Positions 1 to 7,500 of a stretch of 8,325 bases of DNA are shown here, piece by piece; the first letter of the stretch is position 1, and each line of letters opens with the position of its first letter. Origin of the DNA: Verrucomicrobia bacterium UBA3750 (GTDB taxonomy: Bacteria; Verrucomicrobiota; Kiritimatiellia; RFP12; UBA1067); the NCBI GenBank assembly GCA_002371755.1, contig DFGM01000054.1:18157-26481 (forward strand), written 5' to 3'. Both the position numbers and the translations under genes were made by a program. A model generated the notes under the pieces. That model was given only the letters and a program-made list of their open reading frames with translations. It was not told the origin of the DNA and ran no database searches.

Positions 1-561
1 GGCGCGAAACGAATCCATTTCCTCATCTGCGAACTCTGCCCGACGACGTTCGCCAACCGTCTCGCCGGCGCGGAGTCGCAACTGAAGCTCGCTGGAATGA
101 AGATGCCGGATGGCGGAAACGTCCTTTATGCCGAGGCGGACGACGTGCAGGCGCTCCGGCGTTATCTGAAGCGCCAGAGGCAGCGCCCGGACGCCTTCGT
201 CTGCAGCAACGACGCGATTGCCGCCGTCTTCAAGCAGACGCTGGAGAAGGTGGGGCTGCGCGTTCCCGAGGACGTGATGCTGACGGGCTTTGCCGACCTT
301 TCCGTCGCCTCGCTCATGTCGCCCACCCTGACGACCGTTCATCAGGATCGCGTGCAGATGGCCCGCGCGGCGTTTCGGAGACTTCTGGAACGTATCGCCG
401 AGCCGGCTCTTCCGTCGTGCGACATCTTCCTTCCCGCGACTCTTGTCACGCGCGAATCGACGAGGAAGAATGCGAAAGCCGCCATTTCGGATAAATCCGT
501 GCGCCGTAGTGAAAGCTTCGTCGCAAAATCATTCGTAAAATCAGAAAGGACAAAACAATGA
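1..561 (+). CDS. LacI-family transcriptional regulator, C-terminal effector domain (5' end outside window)
   Basis: The reading frame is open from base 1 and gives 186 residues before TGA. It matches the C-terminal, periplasmic-binding-protein-like half of LacI/GalR regulators. Visible hallmarks are an early strand (AKRIHFLICE) followed by an NRLAGAE segment, then RPDAFVCSNDAIA (the 'P.Ai...nD..A' motif), VPEDVMLTGFADLS, the PTLTTVHQD block, and the terminal LPATLVTRESTR strand. The DNA-binding helix-turn-helix lies upstream of the window, so the exact subtype (LacI, or a GntR/LacI hybrid) cannot be seen. By family knowledge it should bind a sugar or sugar-phosphate and control nearby catabolic genes; the ligand is unknown. 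About 30 residues follow the usual RESTR end, a basic tail containing a small duplication (SFVAKSFVKS). The stop overlaps the next start by four bases, suggesting translational coupling to the LamG protein. Family call is confident; target genes are inferred. Confidence 0.9.
   Translation, partial: GAKRIHFLICELCPTTFANRLAGAESQLKLAGMKMPDGGNVLYAEADDVQALRRYLKRQRQRPDAFVCSNDAIAAVFKQTLEKVGLRVPEDVMLTGFADLSVASLMSPTLTTVHQDRVQMARAAFRRLLERIAEPALPSCDIFLPATLVTRESTRKNAKAAISDKSVRRSESFVAKSFVKSERTKQ
517..543 (+). repeat. Short imperfect tandem direct repeat just before the LamG gene
   Basis: TTCGTCGCAAAATCA (517-531) is followed directly by TTCGTAAAATCA (532-543), the second copy lacking three bases (CGC). 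It encodes the SFVAK/SFVK part of the regulator's tail and ends just before the ribosome binding site of the LamG gene. The segment is more AT-rich than its surroundings. It may simply be a small coding duplication, or it may be part of a leader or operator; the sequence alone does not decide. Confidence 0.5.
543..550 (+). promoter_or_regulatory. Ribosome binding site of the LamG-domain gene
   Basis: AGAAAGGA lies inside the end of the upstream regulator gene, seven bases before the ATG at 558. This supports the 558 start and the ATGA overlap with the regulator's stop codon. Confidence 0.6.
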
Positions 562-2177
562 AAAAACCAGTTCATGCAATCATGGCTGCGGCAGTGGTTG
601 CGGCTACGACCGTAGCTGCGCAATCTGCCTTTGATCCGGACTGCGTTCTCTACTACGACTTCGAGACGCTTGACGAAAACGGCAAGGTCGTCAACCTCGC
701 GAATCCCGGGACGATGGACGGCACCGTCGTGACGAAAAACGACCTTGCCCCGCAGCTGGTGGAAGACTCACCTGCGGCGCGCCTTCGCCAGTCGGAGGCC
801 TCCGGCGTATACGAGGCGTCGGAAAAGTCGCTGGAAAACTACATCACTTCCGCAAGCTCGCGCCAGAACGGCTATGTCGAGTGCATGCCGTTGGATGTGG
901 AATGGTTCTCCACGACGAACTTCACTATCGAGTGCTATTTCAAGACGGAAAACACGACGCAGATCTACACGCCGCTTTTCCGGCGCTGGGGTGGCGCCAA
1001 TGTTCAGGTCAACCTCGGCGTCGCCGGCAACGGTGGATACATGGCGTATAATGTTTCGATGAACACCGCTGAGCAAACACAGGCAAGTTTCGTGCAGTTT
1101 TCGGCGAGGGACTGGCATCACGTCGCCATGGTCGTCGACCAGACTGGCGAGACGAAGACGATGAAATTCTACTTTGACCACAGCGCAACCCCGGTCAAAA
1201 CCGTGAGCCTTCCGTCGAATCTGGAATCCGACTACAAGGACAGCATCGGGGATCGAACCGGGAAATGGTACATTGCCGGCTCAATCGACGGAAATTCGTT
1301 CGACGGCAAGATCGACTCCCTGCGCGTCACGCTCCGGGCGCTCGAGCCGGAGGAATTTCTGACGGATCGTGCGTATGGGGTCGGTTCGACGATCTCGTAC
1401 ATTTCGTTCGACGACGCGACGGCGAACGCCTCTTCAGATTACGGAGCTCTTAAAAATGGCACGTACCGCGGCACACAACCGACATATTCCGACGATGTCC
1501 CCGGAGCTCTCATCCGGGACGGCGTGGACGGCGAACTCCTCACAAAGCACAACGCGAAGTCGATTTCCTTCCCGGACACGACCGGACATTCATGGGTTTC
1601 CTACGGCAGCTGCGACAACAATCCGTCCGACACGTACTATCTGCACACTTCAAGGGGCGGCCAGTATCGCACGTCCGGCACGATCGAGTTTTGGATGAAG
1701 TCCAGCCAGACCGATGCCGACTACGACACCGTGCTGCTGAGCTACTATGCCAGGAATAAAAGCGGCTCTGACTACCAACCAATCCTCATCCGGTTTAACA
1801 GCAACCACAGACTTGAATTCGGATTCAATGCAAGCGGCACTTGGCGGGCCGTCACTGCGGTAAGCGTGGATGTTCTGGACGGAAAGTGGCATCACGTCGC
1901 ATTCACGTTCAAGCCCGCGCCGGCGAACGCAGCGCAAATGGTCGCGACATGCTTCATCGATCACGCGCAGGTCGCGACGCAGACGTGCGACGGACAACTG
2001 CGTCTTGAAAACAACGGATATTTCGACTTGCGTTTTGCGGGGCAGCATGGAAGCGGCTTCGGCAAGAAGAACTACGGCGGCCTGATCGACGAGCTTCGCA
2101 TCTCGGACGGGGCGCTTGAGCCGTCGCAGTTCCTGCGGGCGGAGAGAGCTCCGGGATTGACTATTGTATTTAGATAG
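558..2177 (+). CDS. Secreted protein with two LamG/concanavalin A-like lectin domains
   Basis: A 539-residue protein with a clear signal peptide: a basic N-terminus (MKKPVHAI) and an Ala/Val-rich core, with likely cleavage near residues 21-24. Two beta-sandwich repeats follow. The first, about residues 27-270, opens with CVLYYDFE and contains FTIECYFKT, the hallmark DWHHVAMVVDQ, KFYFDH and GKIDSLRVT.RALEPEEFL. The second, about 281-528, opens with ISYISFDD and contains GTIEFWMKS, GKWHHVAFTF, CFIDHAQV and GLIDELRISDGALEPSQFL. These are signatures of the LamG-like jelly-roll / concanavalin A-like superfamily (LamG_3 type). No catalytic domain is seen, so a binding role at the cell surface or outside the cell is the best guess; the ligand (glycan or protein) is unknown. 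It overlaps the LacI-type gene by ATGA and precedes a GH78 gene. The C-terminus (LTIVFR) follows the second domain by only about ten residues, with no PEP-CTERM or other sorting tail. Confidence 0.87.
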   Translation: MKKPVHAIMAAAVVAATTVAAQSAFDPDCVLYYDFETLDENGKVVNLANPGTMDGTVVTKNDLAPQLVEDSPAARLRQSEASGVYEASEKSLENYITSASSRQNGYVECMPLDVEWFSTTNFTIECYFKTENTTQIYTPLFRRWGGANVQVNLGVAGNGGYMAYNVSMNTAEQTQASFVQFSARDWHHVAMVVDQTGETKTMKFYFDHSATPVKTVSLPSNLESDYKDSIGDRTGKWYIAGSIDGNSFDGKIDSLRVTLRALEPEEFLTDRAYGVGSTISYISFDDATANASSDYGALKNGTYRGTQPTYSDDVPGALIRDGVDGELLTKHNAKSISFPDTTGHSWVSYGSCDNNPSDTYYLHTSRGGQYRTSGTIEFWMKSSQTDADYDTVLLSYYARNKSGSDYQPILIRFNSNHRLEFGFNASGTWRAVTAVSVDVLDGKWHHVAFTFKPAPANAAQMVATCFIDHAQVATQTCDGQLRLENNGYFDLRFAGQHGSGFGKKNYGGLIDELRISDGALEPSQFLRAERAPGLTIVFR

Positions 2178-2282
2178 AGGTTGCCGTCTAGGACAGGTTC
2201 ACGCCGTCGTTCAGACCAGACCGTCAGGTGACGTATGCTGTCAAGTAGAAGTGAAACATTAAACCAAAGAAAATAGCAGAAA
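2178..2282. other. Intergenic gap between LamG gene and GH78 gene
   Basis: This 105-base gap is the longest non-coding stretch in the window. I see no strong hairpin followed by a T-run, so no clear intrinsic terminator. A weak promoter-like pair (TTCAGA at 2210-2215, TATGCT at 2234-2239, 18-base spacing) could serve the rhamnosidase gene, but the match is poor. The last 30 bases are A-rich and lack a good Shine-Dalgarno sequence. An in-frame TAG at 2274-2276 fixes the first possible ATG of the next gene at 2283. Confidence 0.4.
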
Positions 2283-4469
2283 ATGAAGTCAGCAGGGATT
2301 GCGATTGTCGCGACGCTCGTTTGCGCCGCTGACATGGCTGTTTCGGCGACGGCCGCGCCGCGATGGATATCGGGCGGCGCGGCAGCGCCCGAAGATCCGG
2401 CGCCGATATTGGCGAAGGAGTTTTGCCTCGACGCGAAACCCGCGCAGGCGGTATTCACGGTAGCCGTGGCGGGCTGGTGCGAAGTCTACGTCAATGGCGA
2501 GAAGGCCGGGCGCGACGTCCTCTCGCCTGTCGTTTGCCAACCCGACAGGCGCACATCCTCTCTTTCATTGGATGTCACGAATATGCTCAGGACCGGCACA
2601 AACACGTTGGAGGTTTGGCTCGGCAACGGCTGGCAGAATTCGTTCACCGCCGATCCTTGGGGGTTCGCGGCCGCGCCGTGGATCGGCGCGCCGAGAATCT
2701 GCGGCGAACTCGTCTGCGACGGGCGGACGCTCTTCGCGACAGACGGCGAGTGGCTTGCCTATGATTCGCCAATCGTCTTTAATTCACTTCGGAACGGCGA
2801 GTGCTACGATGCGCGCAAGGAAGGCGAGCGTGCGAACGAGCGTCCCGCTACGGTTGAAAAATACGGCACAGGCGCCTTCGTCTCGCCAGAAGATGCATTG
2901 CCATGCCGCGAAGGGGAGACGTTCGAGCCGAAGTCGGTCGTCGAGAGGCTGCTCTACGGCCCGGATATACACATCTACGACTTTGGCGCGAATATCGCGG
3001 GGTGGTGCGAAATCGAGGTCGAGGGCGAAGCCGGTGCGAAGGTGAAGCTCGACTACGACGAGTCGGTGAACAGCCGCGGTTTACTCCGTGGCGATAACAG
3101 GAGACTTTATATCAAAGCAGGTGAGAAGCGTCCAATTTCGCACGACGAGTACATTCTCGCCGGACGGCCGGGAGGCGAAAAGTGGCATCCGCGCTTTACC
3201 TACCACGGCTTCCGCTACGTGCAGGTGGACATCTGCGGCAATGCGCGTTTGAAATCAATCAGGGCGCGGTTCGTTCATTCGGCGTTTGGCCGCGCGGGGA
3301 CGCTGGAGACGTCCGACGCGACATTCGCCGCGCTTCAGGCGGCGACGGAGCGCAGCTACCTTTCGAATTTCGTCGGCATCCCGACGGATTGTCCGCACCG
3401 CGAGAAGAACGGCTGGACGGGCGATGCGCAGCTCGCGATGGAGACGGGTCTTTGGAATTTCGATGCGAAGGATTCGTATGTTCATTTCCTTCGCATGATG
3501 CTTGATGCTCAACGTCCCAACGGCGCGGTTCCCTGCATCCTGCCGTGTACGCCGAAGTTCGGCTATTTCTGGGGGTCGGGGCCTGCCTATGACGCTGTTC
3601 TTTTCGAGATCCCCTGGCAGATATACCGCTTCTACGGCGATGACGCACCGGCGCGCGAGGCGTATGATGCGATGAAGCGTTATCTCGCTTACATGTCGGC
3701 ACAGGCCGACGAGGACGGACTCTATGCGTATGGTCTCGGCGACTGGAGCAACTGGTACAAGGACATGCCGGGTACGCCCGTACGCCTGACGGATAGCGCC
3801 TACGTCTATCAGTTCAACCGCCGCCTGGCGTTCTGGGCGGAGCGTTTCGGCGAGGCTGAATACGCGGCGGACTGCACGGCCGCGGCGGAACGTATCAAGG
3901 TCGCGTTCAACAAGGCGTTCTACAGAGGCGACGGATTGTATGGCGAGGGACGTCTCACGGAACTCGCCGCCCCGCTCTACTTCAAGGGACTCTGCGCCGA
4001 CGGCGAGGAAGAGAAGGTCGCCAAGCGCCTCGCCCTGGCGGTGCGCGCGAACGCCCACGAGGCGCACTTCGGCATTCTCGGCGCGAAGTGGACGCCGCGC
4101 GTCCTGGCGGACTACGGCTATGCGGACGACGCTTTTAAGATGTTCGTTCAGCCGAACATGCCGGGTTGGGCGTACAACCTCCAGTTCGGCGATGGTACGC
4201 TCCGGGAGTCCTGGGATGGCGTCGACTCCCACAACCACATCATGTTCGGAGACCTGTCGGCGTGGGCATACGAATACGCAGCGGGCATCGTTCCTCTCGA
4301 GCCGGGCTTCAGTAAGATTGCTTTCCGCCCGCACGTCCTTGAAGGAATCGATTCGTTTATCGCCACGCACAAGACACCGTCCGGCGAAATCCGCGCCGGT
4401 TGGCGACGCGTCGACGGAAATGTCGAATACATCTGCGAAACTCCGGAAGGCATCGAGGTCGTCAAATGA
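2283..4469 (+). CDS. Secreted alpha-L-rhamnosidase, glycoside hydrolase family 78
   Basis: A 728-residue protein with a signal peptide (about residues 1-25, ending in an Ala-rich ATAA region). Domain order fits GH78: an N-terminal beta domain with WCEVYVNGEKAGRDVLSP and NTLEVWLGNGW (Bac_rhamnosid_N type, about 30-190); a second beta domain opening with YDFGANIAGW (about 232-335); an (alpha/alpha)6 catalytic barrel (about 340-660); and a C-terminal beta domain with FRPHVLEGIDS and TPSGEIRAGW. The block TDCPHREKNGWTGD gives D369, E374 and D381, with the spacing of the conserved acids in characterised GH78 enzymes; E374 is the expected general acid. E642 in GTLRESWDG is the expected general base, followed by SHNHIMFG. 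The family inverts while releasing terminal alpha-L-rhamnose from plant glycosides or pectic side chains; substrate here is unknown. It is shorter than many GH78 proteins, lacking an extra N-terminal Ig-like domain. An upstream in-frame TAG supports this start, which has no obvious Shine-Dalgarno. Its stop overlaps the next start by ATGA. Confidence 0.95.
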   Translation: MKSAGIAIVATLVCAADMAVSATAAPRWISGGAAAPEDPAPILAKEFCLDAKPAQAVFTVAVAGWCEVYVNGEKAGRDVLSPVVCQPDRRTSSLSLDVTNMLRTGTNTLEVWLGNGWQNSFTADPWGFAAAPWIGAPRICGELVCDGRTLFATDGEWLAYDSPIVFNSLRNGECYDARKEGERANERPATVEKYGTGAFVSPEDALPCREGETFEPKSVVERLLYGPDIHIYDFGANIAGWCEIEVEGEAGAKVKLDYDESVNSRGLLRGDNRRLYIKAGEKRPISHDEYILAGRPGGEKWHPRFTYHGFRYVQVDICGNARLKSIRARFVHSAFGRAGTLETSDATFAALQAATERSYLSNFVGIPTDCPHREKNGWTGDAQLAMETGLWNFDAKDSYVHFLRMMLDAQRPNGAVPCILPCTPKFGYFWGSGPAYDAVLFEIPWQIYRFYGDDAPAREAYDAMKRYLAYMSAQADEDGLYAYGLGDWSNWYKDMPGTPVRLTDSAYVYQFNRRLAFWAERFGEAEYAADCTAAAERIKVAFNKAFYRGDGLYGEGRLTELAAPLYFKGLCADGEEEKVAKRLALAVRANAHEAHFGILGAKWTPRVLADYGYADDAFKMFVQPNMPGWAYNLQFGDGTLRESWDGVDSHNHIMFGDLSAWAYEYAAGIVPLEPGFSKIAFRPHVLEGIDSFIATHKTPSGEIRAGWRRVDGNVEYICETPEGIEVVK

Positions 4470-4585
4470 AGAACGCGAACGTTTCAGTTTCGGCGGTGAT
4501 CGCCTTCTCCGCATTGACGGTATTTGCGGATGCCATAGCACATGGTGCCGTCTATCACGACGGCTGGATTGACAATCGAATATAA
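4466..4585 (+). pseudogene. N-terminal stub of a GH3-like secreted beta-glycosidase
   Basis: A 39-codon open frame starts at the ATG overlapping the rhamnosidase stop (ATGA, 4466-4469), with GAGGT at 4455-4459 as a possible ribosome binding site. Residues 1-26 look like a signal peptide (MKNANVSVSAVIAF then an Ala-rich core). They are followed by AVYHDGWID, which resembles the first mature residues of a group of GH3 beta-glycosidases that continue GWID-x-NKNG-x-x-D-x-YEDP; that comparison is from memory. Here the frame changes to NRI and stops at TAA, with none of the roughly 700 further residues of such an enzyme. The stop codon lies within the Shine-Dalgarno of the next gene. The simplest reading is an internal deletion that kept the 5' end. 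It could alternatively be a retained coupling peptide or an assembly collapse. GH3 assignment rests on about nine residues and is tentative. Confidence 0.55.
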
Positions 4586-4589
4586 GGAG
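4584..4589 (+). promoter_or_regulatory. Ribosome binding site of the 1044-residue hydrolase gene
   Basis: AAGGAG, one of the strongest Shine-Dalgarno matches in the window, lies eight bases before the ATG at 4598. Its first two bases are also the last two of the upstream stub's TAA stop, so ribosomes ending the stub would terminate on this site. It supports the 4598 start. Confidence 0.75.
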
Positions 4590-4597
4590 AAACTTCC

Positions 4598-7500
4598 ATG
4601 ACCTCAAAGAGAGCAACAGTTGGCTTCATTGCATTTGCAGCGATATCAAATGCTCTGATTGCTACTCAAAGCGGGACTTTGCCGCCGCTCCCTGTATCCC
4701 GAGCGCCGTTCGAGCGGACGGATGAAGTCCTCCGGCGTCCAATCAAGTTGGTTGCCTTTCCGTTTTTCGCGAGAAACTCCGGCGAGGGGCCGGACTATGC
4801 CCAGCGCCTCGTGCAGTGGACGGAGTTCGTTTCCGGCGACAAGATTGCCGTCGTGAACGGCTACGACTGGCGCATCTGCCATCACGGGCGGACGGGGTTT
4901 GGGAAGGTCATGTTCTACCGTTCCGACGCCGATGCGGACAGTCCGTCGTTCACGGCACCCGAGCCGTTCGGCCGCGAACTCCTCGCATGGATGGAAATCC
5001 GTTTCCTCGATGGCGCAAGCCAGTATGACGTCGAACGCGATGTTTTCAGGAATGCGATTCTGACTATCGATGCGAAAGAAGGCCGAGCCGAATGGTCGAG
5101 GCCGGTGAAGACGGATGGCACGACAAATGCCGTCGCGCGCTATTCGATTGCGAAGGCCGGCGACGGAAAGTTGGCTCTGGAGTGGAATACGGGAGGCGTC
5201 TCCATTGAATTTCGCCTTCATCTCTGCGGCAAATCGGGGAAGGGAAAGCATGGCGTTGAAAACGGCACGCGAATCTATGTGAACCGCGACCGCGAGACCG
5301 ATCGCGTAGAGATTGCGCTTCCGGATGGAACGGCGCGGGCGGAAGGGACTTCCGCGTATGTCTGGCGCACGGATGCCGCGTCAGGCCGCGTCATAATCGA
5401 CCTCTGCGGATCGACAACTCTCAACTCCTCCACTCTCAACTCCTCCACTCCCAACTCCCCCACTCCCACCTCCGGCATCATTGACTTCTGGGCGGAGGAT
5501 GCGCTTGACGTTCCGGCCGATCCGACGGGCAACCTCCTCGCCAATGGCAGCTTCGAGCAGGGGCTCACCGGTTGGAACTACTGGTGGAATGGCGAACCGT
5601 GGAGCGTCGTAGCCGCGACGGGCGAGCCGCTGGAGTCCATAACCGACGAGGCGAAAGTTGGCGACAAGGCGCTTCGCATGAGAGGCAGCAAGCCTCGCGG
5701 GACATACGAGACGCTCCAGTCCGCGCCGATATCGATCGAGCCGGGCGTGCCGCACGTCCTTTCCGCATGGGTCAGACGCGCGGCGGGCGAAAAGGGCAAG
5801 GCAGAAATTTCGCTCCGTGCGGACAATGCATCGCAACTTGGCATCGTTCGCGGCGAGGAGGGCAATCCGGCGAAGACGACCGTCACGCTTGAAGATGACG
5901 AATGGCACTTCGTGGAACGGCCGTTCGTGTCTGTCGGCGGCGACTTGAAAGTTATCCTTTCCGGCGGTGGCGCGGCAGCGGTTATTGACGGCATAAGAGT
6001 GGAGAGGAGGGATTTATCTCACGCGGAGGCGCAGAGACGCGGAGGTAATGATGGTAGGGCGCGATCGCCGAGCGTGCCGCAATGTGTCGAATGTCGGTTG
6101 GAGACATCAAGCCACGAAAACATTCTCAACTACGGAACGCCGATCAATGCGCGGCTCGTTCTCTCCGGTCCGGGCGAGGCGGATGGTGCGGTGCGCGTCA
6201 CGGTGCGGAATTTCTACAACGAAGCGGTTTTTAAAAAAGCGTTCAAGTTCAAGTTGCCTAAAGACAAGGTTTTGCCACTCGACTTCGAGCCGGAGAAACT
6301 GGGGACGGGCGTATTCGTGCTGGGAGCGGAGTTCGTGGTGGGCGGCAAAAAGTATCGCGCCCCCTACCAGCGTTTTGCGATTATAAAGCCGCTTGACGGC
6401 AAGCACGCGACGGCGGACTTCTATGTGCAGTTTCCGTATTACGAAAAAAGCTCGAACGGCGAGAAACTCGCACGCTACGCAAAGGCGGTCGGGTACACGA
6501 CGACAACGTGGGAGTATAACGCGCTCTTCGCGGATGAAAACGCCCCGACGGCCAAGCTGCGTCGCAAGTACGGCATTTCGGCGCGATTGCACTGCCTGTC
6601 GTCTGAACTTGCGCGGAAGTATCCAGATCGCTTCGGCCACGGTAAGGAAGGACTCAAGGCATTCACGAACGCCGTTCCGGAGCAGATTGAATTCATCGAG
6701 AATGAGGCATATATCGCGGGACTCGGTGCCGCGCCCGACGATATCTGGTGGGCGCTCTGGAACGAGGAGGACGGGCAGCTCCCGACGCTCAGAAATGCGA
6801 AGAGCTCGGAGGCGCGGTATGCGGCGTGCGAGAGCTGGTTCGAGTACCAGTACGCCTGCTGGAAAGGGCTTAAGAAAGCGTTTGACGAGCGGGGGCTGAA
6901 GCTTATGTACGCACCGACGCACGGGTCGTGCAACTACATCCACACCGAACGCCGCGAGATGATCGACTTCTTCATGGAAGTCGCGGCGAAGCACGGATTC
7001 CATTACGACTTCATCGCAGTCCATACGTATCATGCAATCGACAAGTCGGTGCTCGGCAGCTGCGACCGCGACGAACACGCCGCGCTTCTCCTTTCGCGAA
7101 TGGCGCACTATGGGTATCCGGAAACGACGCCAGTCATGTTCTCGGAGGGATTCAACAACCTGCCGTTCGTGATGCAGCGCTGGAACACCGAAGTTTCGGC
7201 GGACAACTATCCGAACGGCGGGCCGGCGTCGCTCGACCTCGGCTGGCGCGAGTTTCTCCAGGCAGGGGCGATGGCGCGGTTCTACATCATGGACCTCAAG
7301 TACTGGCCACGCGTCATGACGAGCCACACGTGGCAACACCGGCTTGTCGCGGACGCGCAGATGTCGCCTTTCATGTGGAACATGGTGCCGAATACGCTTG
7401 GGCGTCTGCTCCCGTCGCCGAAGTTCCTCGGCGACGTGAAGCGCGACGGCTGGCGCGCGTACGTATTCCGTCAGGGCGATTACGGCGTTGCGGCTGTCTG

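Noticed and set aside
511..520. GAAAGCTTCG as a LacI-type or cre-like operator
   Set aside because: Only the central AAGCTT is symmetric and the usual central CG is absent.
2210..2239. Promoter-like TTCAGA and TATGCT pair before the rhamnosidase
   Set aside because: Both boxes match poorly and such pairs arise by chance; mentioned only within the gap description.
2178..2282. Possible intrinsic terminator after the LamG gene
   Set aside because: Only short imperfect inverted segments were found and there is no T-run.
3255..4616. Long minus-strand open frame of 453 codons opposite the rhamnosidase gene
   Set aside because: It lies antisense to a gene with clear GH78 active-site motifs; the translation is Arg-rich with no recognisable domain, as expected for GC-rich codon-position shadows.
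5417..5473. Tandem repeats considered as a CRISPR array
   Set aside because: Units are 15 bases, directly adjacent, without spacers, and encoded in frame within a protein.
6061..6068. GCGATCGC, identical to the cyanobacterial HIP1 octamer
   Set aside because: One clear copy in GC-rich coding DNA is expected by chance and the gene content does not suggest a cyanobacterium.
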